A stretch of 64,000 nucleotides of DNA from Streptomyces olivaceoviridis (GTDB taxonomy: Bacteria; Actinomycetota; Actinomycetes; Streptomycetales; Streptomycetaceae): assembly GCF_014650115.1 (NCBI RefSeq), contig NZ_BMUI01000001.1:558001-622000 (forward strand), given 5' to 3'. A model generated the notes under the pieces. The model did no database searches and was not told the origin of the DNA. It saw nothing but the letters and a program-made list of their open reading frames with translations. The translations under genes and the position numbers were made by a program. Below, piece after piece: positions 45,975 through 55,769 of this stretch (positions are counted from its first letter, which is position 1; each line of letters opens with the position of its first letter).

Positions 45975-47216
45975 ATGAGCCTCGCCCGCTCGCTCATCGA
46001 CGTACGCCCCCTGCGCACCTCGCCCGTCTTCCGGCGGCTGCTGATCGGCCGGACCGTGTCCGTGCTCGGCGGGTTCATGACCATGGTGACGGTCATGTAC
46101 CAGGTCTGGGACCAGACCCGCAGCACCGCGTGGACCGGTGCCGTCGGGCTGGCCCAGGCGCTGCCGCTGGTGGTGTTCGGGCTGTTCGCCGGGGCGTGGG
46201 TGGACCGGGCCGACCGGCGCCGCGTGTTCCTCGCGGCGACCGTCGGCCAGGCGGTCTGCTCGCTGCTGCTCGCCGTGCAGGGCTTCACCGGGCATGTGCC
46301 GCCGGCGGTCGTCCTGCTGCTCGTCGCCGTGCAGTCGGGTTTCGGCGCGCTGGGCGCCCCGGCCGCCGGGGTGTTCGTACCCCGGCTGCTGCCCAAGGAG
46401 CAGGTGGCCGCCGGGCTGGCGCTCCAGCAGGTGACCGGTCAGTCGATGATGCTGCTCGGCCCCGCCCTGGCCGGGCTGCTGCTCGGCTGGTTCGGCATCG
46501 GCGTCTGCTATCTGCTGGACGCCCTCAGCTTCGGCCTCGCCTTCTACGGCGCCCGCGGGCTGCCCGCGCTGCCGCCGCAGGGCGAGCCGTCGCGGGCCGG
46601 GCTGCACGGGGTGCTGGACGGGCTGCGGTTCCTGGCCGGGCACCGGGTGGTGCGGGGCGCGCTGGTCACCGACCTCGCCGCGACCGTGCTGTCGTTCCCG
46701 GTGAGCCTGTTCCCGCTGGTGAACGCCGAGCGGTTCGGGGACGATCCGCGCACCCTCGGCCTGTTCCTGTCGGCGCTGGCCGTGGGCGGGGTCACCGCGA
46801 CCGCGCTGTCCGGCCCGCTGACCCGGCTCGCCCGGCCGGGCCCGGTGATGCTGTGCGCGTCCGCCACCTGGGGCGCGGCCCTGGTGCTGTTCGGCCTGGC
46901 CGGCAACCCCTGGCTGGGCCTGGCCCTGCTCGCGCTGGCCGGTGCGGCGGACGCCACGGCCGTGGTCTCCCGCTCCACGATCGTGCAGACCCGCACCCCG
47001 GACGCGCTGCTCGGCCGGGTCACGGCGGCCGAGCAGATCGTCGGCCAGGCGGGTCCCAGCCTCGGCAACGCGCGCGGCGGTCTGCTCGCCGGCTGGACCT
47101 CGGGCACGACCGCCCTGATCAGCGGCGGCCTGTTGTGCGTGCTGGCGGTGGCGGCGGTCGCGACGACGACACCCGAACTGCGGGACGGGGCTAGCGCGGT
47201 GCCGGACGCACCGTGA
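45975..47216 (+). CDS. major facilitator superfamily exporter
   Basis: 413 residues with about twelve membrane segments. Between segments 2 and 3 lies the signature GAWVDRADRRRVFL, a common exporter loop. FGALGAPAAGVFVPRLLPKEQ is typical of enterobactin-exporter-like MFS proteins of actinobacteria. The ATG at 45975 was preferred over a GTG 18 bp earlier on homology of the N-terminus; neither has a good ribosome site. The 3' end overlaps the opposite hydrolase gene by 26 bp. Confidence 0.85.
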   Translation: MSLARSLIDVRPLRTSPVFRRLLIGRTVSVLGGFMTMVTVMYQVWDQTRSTAWTGAVGLAQALPLVVFGLFAGAWVDRADRRRVFLAATVGQAVCSLLLAVQGFTGHVPPAVVLLLVAVQSGFGALGAPAAGVFVPRLLPKEQVAAGLALQQVTGQSMMLLGPALAGLLLGWFGIGVCYLLDALSFGLAFYGARGLPALPPQGEPSRAGLHGVLDGLRFLAGHRVVRGALVTDLAATVLSFPVSLFPLVNAERFGDDPRTLGLFLSALAVGGVTATALSGPLTRLARPGPVMLCASATWGAALVLFGLAGNPWLGLALLALAGAADATAVVSRSTIVQTRTPDALLGRVTAAEQIVGQAGPSLGNARGGLLAGWTSGTTALISGGLLCVLAVAAVATTTPELRDGASAVPDAP

Positions 47217-47784
47217 GCGGTGCGGTGCCGCTGACGCACCAGTCCAGGACCGCCGGCCAGGGGCCGTACCCGGCGTCCAGGTCGAGGTGGGCGGCGCCGG
47301 GCAGGATGTCGGCGGGGATGCCGAGCGGCTCGGCGAAGACCGTGTCCGCGCCCCCGGGGCAGTACGGGTCGTCGTCGCCCGCGACCAGCCGCGTCGGCCC
47401 GGACAGGGTGAAGTCGAGCGCGGGCGGGGCGAAGGCGGCCACCTCCGGGTACCGGGCGAGGACGGGACCGGACGGCGGGGAGACGAGCAGCACCCGGTCC
47501 GCGTACCGCTGCTGCTTCATGCCCCGGGCGGCGGCGTGCAGCCACAGCACGGCGGACAGGCTGTGGGCCACCACGACCCGCTCCTCCGGCCCGTTCAACC
47601 CCTCCAGGTGGCGGGCGAGTTCACCGAGCCAGACGTCCAGGTCGGGGTCGTCGGCGTCGGGTAGCTGCGGGTAGCCGACCCGGTGGCCGAGTGCGGTGAG
47701 CCGGCCGGCGAGCCAGTGCTGCCAGTGCTCGGGCGGACGGTGGTTCTGCCAGCCGTGCAGGATCAGGTACGCGCGTGTGGTCAT
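47191..47784 (-). CDS. alpha/beta hydrolase, RBBP9/YdeN family
   Basis: 197 residues. TTRAYLILHGWQNHRPPEHWQHWL is the diagnostic start, the Ser nucleophile is in VVVAHSLSA, and the His end is GAAHLDLDAGYGPW with an Asp in AGDDDPYCP. It is a small cytoplasmic serine hydrolase of unknown substrate. The ATG at 47784 begins the family sequence. Confidence 0.85.
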   Translation of the reverse strand: MTTRAYLILHGWQNHRPPEHWQHWLAGRLTALGHRVGYPQLPDADDPDLDVWLGELARHLEGLNGPEERVVVAHSLSAVLWLHAAARGMKQQRYADRVLLVSPPSGPVLARYPEVAAFAPPALDFTLSGPTRLVAGDDDPYCPGGADTVFAEPLGIPADILPGAAHLDLDAGYGPWPAVLDWCVSGTAPLTVRPAPR

Positions 47785-47905
47785 GCCGGTGATCCTCCAC
47801 GGCCCGCGTCCGCCGGTCCAGCGAGCCCCTTCGAAGCCGCGGAACGTCCGGACGCGCCCCGCGAATGCCCGGCCGGCCGCCCCTTCGTGGTTACTGTGCA
47901 CTCCC

Positions 47906-47952
47906 TTGACGGAAAGAAACTTCCCGGATATTGGTGACTCCTCGGAAGTTTC
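47906..47952 (+). promoter_or_regulatory. promoter and inverted repeat upstream of the GH3 gene
   Basis: TTGACG (47906-47911) and TATTGG (47929-47934) are 17 bp apart. GAAACTTCC (47916-47924) in the spacer and GGAAGTTTC (47944-47952) downstream are perfect inverted repeats, a likely operator pair. The regulator is not identifiable here. Confidence 0.6.
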
Positions 47953-47983
47953 CTTCAGCGGTTCTCCTCTGGAAGGAGCGCAC

Positions 47984-49849
47984 GTGCACCACACCAGCAC
48001 GGGTAGCGGCACCGGCACGAACGGCACTGAGAACTCCGCGGGCAGACGCGCCGCACGGCCGTCCAGACGCGCCGTCCTCGCCGCGACCGCGGGCCTCACC
48101 GCCGCGCTGACCGTACCGACGACCGCCCACGCCGCCACCCCCGACGACCGCCGGCTGCGCGCCCTGATCTCCCGCATGTCGCTGGAGGAGAAGGTCGGCC
48201 AGCTCTTCGTGATGCGGGTCTACGGCCACTCCGCCACCGCCCCGGACCAGGCGGACATCGACGCCAACCTCCAGGAGATCGGCGTCCGCACCGCCGCCGA
48301 GCTGATCGCCAAGTACCGGGTCGGCGGCATCATCTACTTCGCCTGGGCGCACAACACCCGCGACCCGCACCAGATCGCCGACCTCTCCAACGGCATCCAG
48401 CGGGCCTCCCTGGACCAGCCGCGCGGCCTGCCGGTGCTCATCGCCACCGACCAGGAGCACGGCGCGGTGTGCCGGATCGGCAAGCCCGCCACCCTCTTCC
48501 CCGGCGCCATGGCGATCGGCGCGGGCGGCTCCCGCTCCGACGCCCGCGCCCTGGGCCGGATCTCGGGCGCCGAGCTGCGCGCGATGGGCGTCAACCAGGA
48601 CTACTCCCCCGACGCCGACGTGAACGTCAACCCGGCCAACCCGGTCATCGGCGTCCGCTCCTTCGGCGCCGACCCGGAGGCCGTGGCCGGGCTGGTCGCC
48701 GCCGAGGTGAAGGGTTATCAGGCCGCGGGGGTCGCCGCGACCGCGAAGCACTTCCCGGGCCACGGGGACACCGCCGTCGACAGCCACTACGGCTTCCCGG
48801 TCATCACCCACAGCCGCGAACAGTGGGAGGAGCTGGACGCCGTACCCTTCCGGGCCGCGATCCGCGCGGGCATCGACTCGATCATGACCGCGCACATCCA
48901 GTTCCCGGCGCTGGACGACTCCGGCGACCCGGCGACCCTCTCCCGCCCGATCCTGACCGGCATCCTGCGCGAGGAACTCGGCTACGACGGTGTCGTGATC
49001 ACCGACTCGCTCGGCATGCAGGGCGTGCGCACCAAGTACGGCGACGACCGGGTGCCGGTGCTCGCGCTCAAGGCCGGCGTGGACCAGTTGCTCAACCCGC
49101 CGTCGCTGGACGTGGCCTGGAACGCGGTGCTGAGGGCCGTGCGGGAGGGCGAGCTGACCGAGGCCCGCCTGGACGAATCGATCCTGCGCATCCTGCGCCT
49201 GAAGGCCCGGCGCGGACTCTTCGACCGCCCCTCGGCCGACCGGGCGGACGTCGACCGCACGGTGGGCACCAAGGCCCACCTGGCGACGGCCGACCGCATC
49301 GCCGAACGCACCACCACCCTGCTGGTCAACGAGGACGCCACCCTGCCCCTCGACCGCCGTACGCGGCGCAGGCTCCTGGTCGTCGGCGCCGACCCGGCCT
49401 CCCCGTCCGGCACCACCGGGCCGCCCACCGGCGTCCTGGCCGCCGCCCTCACCGAACTGGGCTTCACCGCCACGGCCCTGTCCACCGGCACCGCCCCGTC
49501 CGCCGCGGCCGTCGACCAGGCGGTCACCGCCGCGCGGGACGCGGACGCGGTGATCGTGGCCACGTACAACGTGACGGCGTCCAGCACCCAGCGCACCCTG
49601 GTGGACCGCCTGCTGGCCACGGGCAGGCCGGTGGTCGCGCTGGCCGTCCGCAACCCGTACGACATCGCGCAGCTCCCCTCCGTCCGCGCCTGCCTGGCCA
49701 CGTACTGCTGGACGGACGTCGAACTGCGCGCCGCCGCACGGGTGATCGCGGGCCGGGTGAGACCGCGCGGGAAGCTGCCGGTGCCGGTGCAGCGGGCGGA
49801 CGACCCCACGCGGGTGCTGTACCCGATCGGCCATGGGCTGACCTACTAG
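47984..49849 (+). CDS. secreted glycoside hydrolase family 3 (NagZ-like beta-N-acetylhexosaminidase)
   Basis: 621 residues from a GTG with GGAAGGAG upstream. A twin-arginine-type signal runs SRRAVLAATAGLTAAL and ends near TTAHA, so it is exported. The catalytic domain shows KHFPGHGDT (near 256-264, the NagZ-type acid/base motif) and the nucleophile Asp in VVITDSLGMQG near 340. The C-terminal domain is of the GH3-C type. It should cleave N-acetylhexosamine linkages in peptidoglycan or chitin fragments. Expression is likely controlled at the inverted repeat upstream. Confidence 0.88.
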   Translation: MHHTSTGSGTGTNGTENSAGRRAARPSRRAVLAATAGLTAALTVPTTAHAATPDDRRLRALISRMSLEEKVGQLFVMRVYGHSATAPDQADIDANLQEIGVRTAAELIAKYRVGGIIYFAWAHNTRDPHQIADLSNGIQRASLDQPRGLPVLIATDQEHGAVCRIGKPATLFPGAMAIGAGGSRSDARALGRISGAELRAMGVNQDYSPDADVNVNPANPVIGVRSFGADPEAVAGLVAAEVKGYQAAGVAATAKHFPGHGDTAVDSHYGFPVITHSREQWEELDAVPFRAAIRAGIDSIMTAHIQFPALDDSGDPATLSRPILTGILREELGYDGVVITDSLGMQGVRTKYGDDRVPVLALKAGVDQLLNPPSLDVAWNAVLRAVREGELTEARLDESILRILRLKARRGLFDRPSADRADVDRTVGTKAHLATADRIAERTTTLLVNEDATLPLDRRTRRRLLVVGADPASPSGTTGPPTGVLAAALTELGFTATALSTGTAPSAAAVDQAVTAARDADAVIVATYNVTASSTQRTLVDRLLATGRPVVALAVRNPYDIAQLPSVRACLATYCWTDVELRAAARVIAGRVRPRGKLPVPVQRADDPTRVLYPIGHGLTY

Positions 49850-49870
49850 GGGGCACCCGCCCGCCCGCAG

Positions 49871-49903
49871 GGCCGGTCGGCGGGCACCGTCCGCCGACCG
49901 GCC
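49871..49903. terminator. bidirectional terminator between GH3 and S37 genes
   Basis: Perfect 13-bp arms GGCCGGTCGGCGG and CCGCCGACCGGCC with a 7-nt loop, between convergent stops. Confidence 0.85.
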
Positions 49904-49911
49904 GTCCATGC

Positions 49912-51327
49912 TCACGGCCGCAGCGCCGGCTCCCGCTCCGTGTCCCGCACGTCCAGCTTCGCGTCGTACCGGGCCAGTGGCTTCGCCTCGGCCACGGTGG
50001 ACGGGGAAGCACCTGCCCACTTCAGGATGCGGGCCGTGGCCAGGGACTTCTCCTCGGGGACCAGGCCGGCCACGTTCGCGCCGTGGTTCGCCCCGGGTGC
50101 CGTGAAGACGTACGCGTCGCGGGCGCCCGCGCCGAGGCGGAAGCGCTCCGAGCCCCAGGGGTCGTTCTGGCCGTAGACGAAGAGCATGTGGTGGGCGTGG
50201 TGGCGGACCCACGTGTCCACGTCCCGCATGGCGTCCGGCTGGAAGCGCATCGGGATGGAGCGGGGGACGAAGTTGCGCGGGGGCTGGTAGCCGTAGCGGA
50301 TCAACTTCCGCTCGATGTGGGGGAAGTGGATCGTCGGGGCGCCCAGCTGCGTGCCCGCCTGGTAGTAGTACGGGGTGTACGTCTCCAGGCCCTGGTCGGT
50401 GTAGGCGGAGAAGCCGGAGATCGTGTCGACGGAGTTCCAGATCTCCTCGTCGGTCGCGGTCGCCGCGTCCGCCGGAACGGTGTCGCAGTCCTTCAGGAGG
50501 CTGTACTGCCAGAAGCCCCAGACGTAGTCGAGGACGACCGCCTCGTAGGCCTTGTCGAGGCTGCCGATGGTGGTGAAGGTGTAGCCGTTCTCGGCGGCGT
50601 ACGCGGCGTACTTCTGCTCCAGCGGCCCGCGCCGCACCAGCGCCTCCCGCTGGACGGCGTTCAGCCGGTCCCGGCACTCCTTGGTGCCGACCCGCTCGAA
50701 GAAGCGGTCGTACGCCGAGTCCTCCTTGTTCACGACGTCGTTGGGGGCGACGTAGGCCACCACGCCGTCCATGTCACGGGGGTAGAAGCGCTCGTAGTAC
50801 GTCGCCGTCATGCCGCCCTTGGAGCCGCCGGTGGCCAGCCAGTTGGCGGAGTAGAGGGGCTTGAGGGCCTCGTACACGCGGTGCTGGTCGCTCGCCGCCT
50901 GCCAGATGTCGAGCGTGCTCCAGTCGGCCGGGGCCGGGCGGGACGGGGTGAAGAAGCGGTATTCCAGGGAGACCTGGTTGCCGTCCACGATCTGGGTGGG
51001 CTCGCGGCGCGAGGGCGTCGTGGAGACGTTGTAGCCGCTGGTGTAGAAGACCGTGGGGCGGCTGGTGTCCTTGTGCAGCACGGTGATGCGCTGCTGGAAG
51101 GTGCCCCGGTCGGGGTGGCGGTGGTCGACCGGCTGCGTGTAGTCCAGGACGAAGTAGCGGTAGCCGGGGTACGGCTTCTCCTGGAGGAGGCTCATGCCGG
51201 GTATCGACAGGAGCCGGTCCTTGATGTCGGTGGGCTCGGGCTCGGCGGCGGTGGCCGCGCCGGCCGCCGTGCTCAGGGTTCCCAGGAACACCGTGAGCGC
51301 CAGCAGCCATCTGAGCGCCTTGCGCAT
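49912..51327 (-). CDS. secreted tripeptidyl aminopeptidase, peptidase family S37 (PS-10)
   Basis: 471 residues. A Sec-type signal covers about residues 1-28. The serine nucleophile lies in ATGGSKGGMTA (Ser about 169); Asp in QNDPWGSERF and His in PGANHGANV complete the likely triad. It releases tripeptides from protein N-termini outside the cell. The ATG at 51327 has GGGGAG seven bases upstream, better than the GTG six bases earlier. It shares a terminator with GH3. Confidence 0.88.
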   Translation of the reverse strand: MRKALRWLLALTVFLGTLSTAAGAATAAEPEPTDIKDRLLSIPGMSLLQEKPYPGYRYFVLDYTQPVDHRHPDRGTFQQRITVLHKDTSRPTVFYTSGYNVSTTPSRREPTQIVDGNQVSLEYRFFTPSRPAPADWSTLDIWQAASDQHRVYEALKPLYSANWLATGGSKGGMTATYYERFYPRDMDGVVAYVAPNDVVNKEDSAYDRFFERVGTKECRDRLNAVQREALVRRGPLEQKYAAYAAENGYTFTTIGSLDKAYEAVVLDYVWGFWQYSLLKDCDTVPADAATATDEEIWNSVDTISGFSAYTDQGLETYTPYYYQAGTQLGAPTIHFPHIERKLIRYGYQPPRNFVPRSIPMRFQPDAMRDVDTWVRHHAHHMLFVYGQNDPWGSERFRLGAGARDAYVFTAPGANHGANVAGLVPEEKSLATARILKWAGASPSTVAEAKPLARYDAKLDVRDTEREPALRP

Positions 51328-51437
51328 GCGCACTCTCCCCTGTGAGACAGATGTGCGCCGGAAGCTATCCCAGCACCTGCCGTCCCACCAGAGGGAATTG
51401 AGCGCTCCGGTTCACCGGCCGGGCGCGGGGGCCGCGG

Positions 51438-51839
51438 TCAGCACAGGATCCAGCCCGAGCTGACCGAGTACTTGCCCACCGAGCCCTTGATCCACACGCA
51501 GCGGTGGCCGGCGTGCACGGTCACCGGGCCGGCGTGGTGCTTGTAGCGGCCCTTGTCCACGACCGGCCGGTTGCCGCGGGCCTGCACGCTGACCGACATG
51601 GTCCGGGCGGGCCCGGGCTGTCTGGCGACGGTGACGGCGCAGACGTAGCCGTCGCGCTTGTAGACGTGGGTGACGCCGGACGCGAACGGGAGCGTGCGCA
51701 CCTCGCGCCCGGCGCAGCCGCTCGCCGAATCGGCCTGCGCCGTCCCCGTCGCCGTCAGCCCGAGCACCCCGGCCGCGGCCAGCACGGCCGCGGCGAGCAC
51801 CAGCCGCCTGCGCGGCCGGCGTATCGCACCACTGTCCAC
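51438..51839 (-). CDS. small secreted protein of unknown function
   Basis: 133 residues from a GTG with GGGGAGG upstream. The signal segment LVLAAAVLAAAGVLGL is followed by a Cys-containing domain with four Cys (SGCAG, YVCAV, HRCVW and the C-terminal GWILC), suggesting two disulfides. I do not recognise a family. It lies between the peptidase and exporter genes. Confidence 0.7.
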   Translation of the reverse strand: MDSGAIRRPRRRLVLAAAVLAAAGVLGLTATGTAQADSASGCAGREVRTLPFASGVTHVYKRDGYVCAVTVARQPGPARTMSVSVQARGNRPVVDKGRYKHHAGPVTVHAGHRCVWIKGSVGKYSVSSGWILC

Positions 51840-51948
51840 TGTCGTCCTCCCCGTCCCGGTCACACACCCCGTGTCCGTACTGATGTACGGACGCACAGGT
51901 GTGTCGGATGGTTGCACGACCGTCAGGGAGACGACCCGGCGGGAGGGC

Positions 51949-54900
51949 TCAGCGGGAGGCGCCGACCGGCTCCTCGGGCTCGGACTGGCCGACGAAGGTC
52001 CGCCACAGCTCGGCGTACCGGCCGTCGCGGGCCAGCAGCTCGTCGTGGGTGCCGTCCTCCGCGACCCGGCCGTGGTCCATCACCACCACCCGGTCCGCGC
52101 GGGCGGCGGTGGTCAGCCGGTGGGCGACCACCAGGGTCGTACGACGGCCCGCCAGGCGGTCGGTGGCCTGGTTGACCTGCGCCTCGGTGGCCAGGTCCAG
52201 GGCCGCCGTGGCCTCGTCCAGGAGCAGGATGTCCGGGTCGACCAGTTCCGCGCGGGCGAGGGCGATCAGCTGGCGCTGGCCCGCCGAGAGGTTGCGGCCA
52301 CGCTCGGCGACCTCGTGCAGGTAGCCGCCCTCCAGCGTGGCGATCATCTCGTGCGCGCCGACCGCGCGGGCCGCCGCCTCCACCTCGGCGTCGGTGGCGT
52401 CGGGACGGCCGTAGGCGATGGCGTCGCGGACGGTGCCCGGGAAGAGGTAGGCCTCCTGCGGGACGACCCCGAGCCGGTGGCGGTACGACGTGAGGTCCAG
52501 GGCGCGCAGGTCCGTGCCGTCGACCGTGACCCGCCCGGCGGTCGGGTCGTAGAACCGGGCCACCAGCTTCACCAGCGTCGACTTGCCCGCGCCCGTCTCG
52601 CCGACGAACGCGACCGTCTGCCCGGCCGGGATCGTCAGGTCGATACCGGACAGCGCCTCCTCCTCGTCGCCGTACGCGAAGCGCACGTCCTCGAAGGCGA
52701 TGTCACCGCGCAGGGACAGCACGTCGAGGGGTTCGTCGGCGGTCCGTGTGGACGTCGGCTCGCGTAGCAGCTCCTGGATGCGGCCCAGCGAGACCGTGGC
52801 CTGCTGGTAGCCGTCGAAGACCTGGGAGAGCTGCTGGACGGGCGCGAAGAACAGGTCGATGTAGAGCAGGTACGCCACCAGGGCGCCCGTGGTCAGCGTG
52901 GCCGCCTCCACCCGGCCCGCGCCCGCGACCAGCACGGCCGCCGCGGCCACCGAGGACAGCAACTGCACGAACGGGAAGTAGACGGATATCAGCCGCTGGC
53001 CGCGGATGCGGGCGCTGCGATAGGCGTCGCTGCGCTCGGCGAACCGCCGCCCGCCGTCCCGCTCCCGCCGGAAGGCCTGCACGATGCGCAGCCCGGCCAT
53101 GGTCTCCTGGAGGTCGGCGTTCACCGTCGACACCCGCTCGCGGGCGAGTTCGTACGCCTTCACGCTCGCCCGGCGGAAGAAGAAGGTGGCCACGATCAGC
53201 GGGGGCAGGGTGGCGAAGACGACGAGCGCGAGCCGGAGGTCGAGCACCAGCAACACGACCATGATCCCGAAGAAGGTGACGACCGAGACGAACGCCGTGA
53301 CCAGGCCGGTTTGCAGGAAGGTGGAGAGCGCGTCGACGTCCGTCGTCATCCGGGTCATGATCCGGCCGGTCAGCTCGCGCTCGTAGTAGTCCAGGCCGAG
53401 CCGCTGGAGCTGGGCGAAGATCTTCAGCCGCAGCGTGTACAGCACGCGTTCGCCGGTACGGCCGGTCATCCGGGTCTCGCCGATCTGCGCGGCCCACTGG
53501 ACGAGCACGGTCAGCAGGCCGAGCAGCGCCGCCGACCAGACCGCGCCGATCGCCATCTTCGTGACGCCCGAGTCGATGCCGTGCCGGATCAGCACCGGCA
53601 GCAGCAGGCCGGCGCCCGCGTCGACGGCGACCAGCAGCAGGCTGACGAGGAGGGGCAGGCGGAAGCCGCGCAGGAGGCGGCGCAGGCCGTAGGAGCCCTC
53701 GGGCAGGACGGCGCGGGCCTCGTCGATGTCCGGGGTGTCGGTGGCCGGGGGCAGCGCCTCGACCTGGGTGAGCAGTTCCGGGGTGGCCGGGGTGCCGGTC
53801 AGGGCTGTGTCGTCGGCGTTCTTGGGCTCCCGGTCACCGGTCCACAGCCGGGGGGTGACGCCCCGCTCCGCGTCGAACTCGGCTTCCAGTTCGTCGCGGA
53901 CGGAGGTGTCCTCCCGGGGCTCGGCCGGCAGGGCGCGGCCCGGGGACACCCCGCCCAGCTCGTCCGGGTCGGTGAGCAGGCGGCGGTAGAGGGCCGAGCG
54001 CTCCTGGAGCTCCTCGTGGGTGCCGACGTCGGCGAGCCGGCCGCCGTCGAGCACGGCGATTCGGTCGGCGAGGTTGAGGGTGGAGCGGCGGTGGGCGATG
54101 AGCAGGGTCGTGCGGCCCTCCATCACATGCTTCAGCGCCTCGTGGATCTCGTGCTCGACGCGGGCGTCCACGGCCGAGGTGGCGTCGTCCAGGACCAGCA
54201 GGCGCGGGTCGGTGAGCAGGGCGCGGGCGAGGGCGATGCGCTGGCGCTGGCCGCCGGAGAGGGTGAGGCCCTGCTCGCCGACCTTGGTGTCGTAGCCGTC
54301 GGGCAGCTCCCTGATGAAGCGGTCCGCCTGGGCGGCGCGGGCGGCGGCCTCGATCTCCTCCTGGCCGGCGTCCGGGCGGCCGTAGGCGATGTTGTCGCGG
54401 ACGGTGTCGGAGAAGAGGAACGAATCTTCCGGGACCAGTCCGATGGCGGCCCGCAGCGAGTCCAGGGTCAGCTCGCGCACGTCGTGGCCGCCGATCAGGA
54501 CGGCGCCGTGGGTGACGTCGTAGAAGCGCGGCAGGAGCAGGGAGACGGTGGACTTGCCGGAGCCGGAGGAACCGACGACGGCGAGGGTCTCGCCGGGCCG
54601 GATCTCGAAGCTCAGCCCCTCCAGCACGGGACGCTCGTGGTCGTAGCCGAAGGACACGTCGTCGAACTCGACGGTCGCGGGCGCGTCGGCGGGGAGGGTC
54701 TTGGTGCCGTCCTTGAGGGTCGGCTCGGTGTCGATGAGCTCCAAGACGCGCTCGGTGCCGGCGCGGGCCTGCTGGGCGACGGTGAGGAACATCGCGAGCA
54801 TGCGGACCGGGCCGACCAGCTGGGCCAGGTAGGTGGAGAAGGCCACGAAGGTGCCGAGCGTGATGTGCCCGCGTACGGCGAGCCAGCCGCCGAGGGCCAG

Positions 54901-55677
54901 CATGGCGACCTGGCCGAGCGCGGGCACGGCCTGGAGGGCCGGGGTGTACCTGCTGTTCAGGCGGATCGTGCGCAGGCGCCCCGCGAACAGCCGGCGGCCG
55001 ACCTCGCGCAGCTTGTTCGTCTCCTGGTCCTCCTGCCCGAAGCCCTTCACCACGCGGACGCCGCTCACCGCGCCGTCCACCACACCGGCCACGGCGGCGG
55101 CCTGGGCCTGCGCGTACCAGGTGGCCGGGTGCAGTCTGCTGCGGCTGCGCTTGGCGATCCAGCCGAGGGCGGGCGCGACGGCCAGGGCGACCAGGGTCAG
55201 CGGCAGCGACAGCCACGCCATGATCACCAGGGAGAGCAGGAAGAGCAGGAGGTTCCCGATGGTCATCGGGAGCATGAAGAGCAGGCCCTGGATCAGCTGG
55301 AGGTCGCTGGTGGCACGGCCGACGACCTGCCCGGTGGACAGCTCGTCCTGGCGGCGGCCGTCCAGCCGGGTGATCGTGCCGTACATCTCGGTCCGCAGGT
55401 CGTACTGGACGTCGAGGGCGAGCCGGCCGCCGTAGAAGCGGCGGATGTAGGTGAGGGCGTAGACCAGGGCGGCGGCGCCCACGAGGGCGCCGGCCCAGGG
55501 GGCCATGGCGCGGGTGTGGGCGTCGATCACGTCGTCGATGATCACCTTGGTGAGCAGCGGGACGACGGCCAGGACGGCCATGCCGGCGAGCGAGGCGCCG
55601 AGGGCGAGGACGACGTCCTTCGGATACCGCCAGGCGTACGCCGCCAGACGCCGTGCCCATCCCCGTTGCGCTGCCAC
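51949..55677 (-). CDS. fused two-half ABC exporter, heterodimer-type
   Basis: 1242 residues containing two complete exporter halves (six membrane segments plus ATPase each). ATPase 1 has [18 protein letters not shown] and Walker B LVLDDATS, with Asp instead of the catalytic Glu. ATPase 2 has [18 protein letters not shown] with Glu, but LSAGQ as signature. Both departures fall in the same composite site, leaving one fully canonical site, as in TM287/288-like exporters. The linker (about 600-680) is acidic. It probably exports drugs or lipids. GTG start with GGAGG upstream. Confidence 0.9.
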   Translation of the reverse strand: MAAQRGWARRLAAYAWRYPKDVVLALGASLAGMAVLAVVPLLTKVIIDDVIDAHTRAMAPWAGALVGAAALVYALTYIRRFYGGRLALDVQYDLRTEMYGTITRLDGRRQDELSTGQVVGRATSDLQLIQGLLFMLPMTIGNLLLFLLSLVIMAWLSLPLTLVALAVAPALGWIAKRSRSRLHPATWYAQAQAAAVAGVVDGAVSGVRVVKGFGQEDQETNKLREVGRRLFAGRLRTIRLNSRYTPALQAVPALGQVAMLALGGWLAVRGHITLGTFVAFSTYLAQLVGPVRMLAMFLTVAQQARAGTERVLELIDTEPTLKDGTKTLPADAPATVEFDDVSFGYDHERPVLEGLSFEIRPGETLAVVGSSGSGKSTVSLLLPRFYDVTHGAVLIGGHDVRELTLDSLRAAIGLVPEDSFLFSDTVRDNIAYGRPDAGQEEIEAAARAAQADRFIRELPDGYDTKVGEQGLTLSGGQRQRIALARALLTDPRLLVLDDATSAVDARVEHEIHEALKHVMEGRTTLLIAHRRSTLNLADRIAVLDGGRLADVGTHEELQERSALYRRLLTDPDELGGVSPGRALPAEPREDTSVRDELEAEFDAERGVTPRLWTGDREPKNADDTALTGTPATPELLTQVEALPPATDTPDIDEARAVLPEGSYGLRRLLRGFRLPLLVSLLLVAVDAGAGLLLPVLIRHGIDSGVTKMAIGAVWSAALLGLLTVLVQWAAQIGETRMTGRTGERVLYTLRLKIFAQLQRLGLDYYERELTGRIMTRMTTDVDALSTFLQTGLVTAFVSVVTFFGIMVVLLVLDLRLALVVFATLPPLIVATFFFRRASVKAYELARERVSTVNADLQETMAGLRIVQAFRRERDGGRRFAERSDAYRSARIRGQRLISVYFPFVQLLSSVAAAAVLVAGAGRVEAATLTTGALVAYLLYIDLFFAPVQQLSQVFDGYQQATVSLGRIQELLREPTSTRTADEPLDVLSLRGDIAFEDVRFAYGDEEEALSGIDLTIPAGQTVAFVGETGAGKSTLVKLVARFYDPTAGRVTVDGTDLRALDLTSYRHRLGVVPQEAYLFPGTVRDAIAYGRPDATDAEVEAAARAVGAHEMIATLEGGYLHEVAERGRNLSAGQRQLIALARAELVDPDILLLDEATAALDLATEAQVNQATDRLAGRRTTLVVAHRLTTAARADRVVVMDHGRVAEDGTHDELLARDGRYAELWRTFVGQSEPEEPVGASR

Positions 55678-55769
55678 GCCGGTGCCTCCTGTTTTGGCCG
55701 TGCTCTACCAGAAGGCGTCAACGCCGGCCGGTGCGGATTTCATCCCTCCGCAACAAACCGGGGCAGCGG

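Noticed and set aside
47891..50677. 928-residue minus-strand frame opposite the GH3 gene
   Set aside because: Repetitive Gly/Arg/Val shadow sequence spanning the 3' end of the real S37 gene in another frame.
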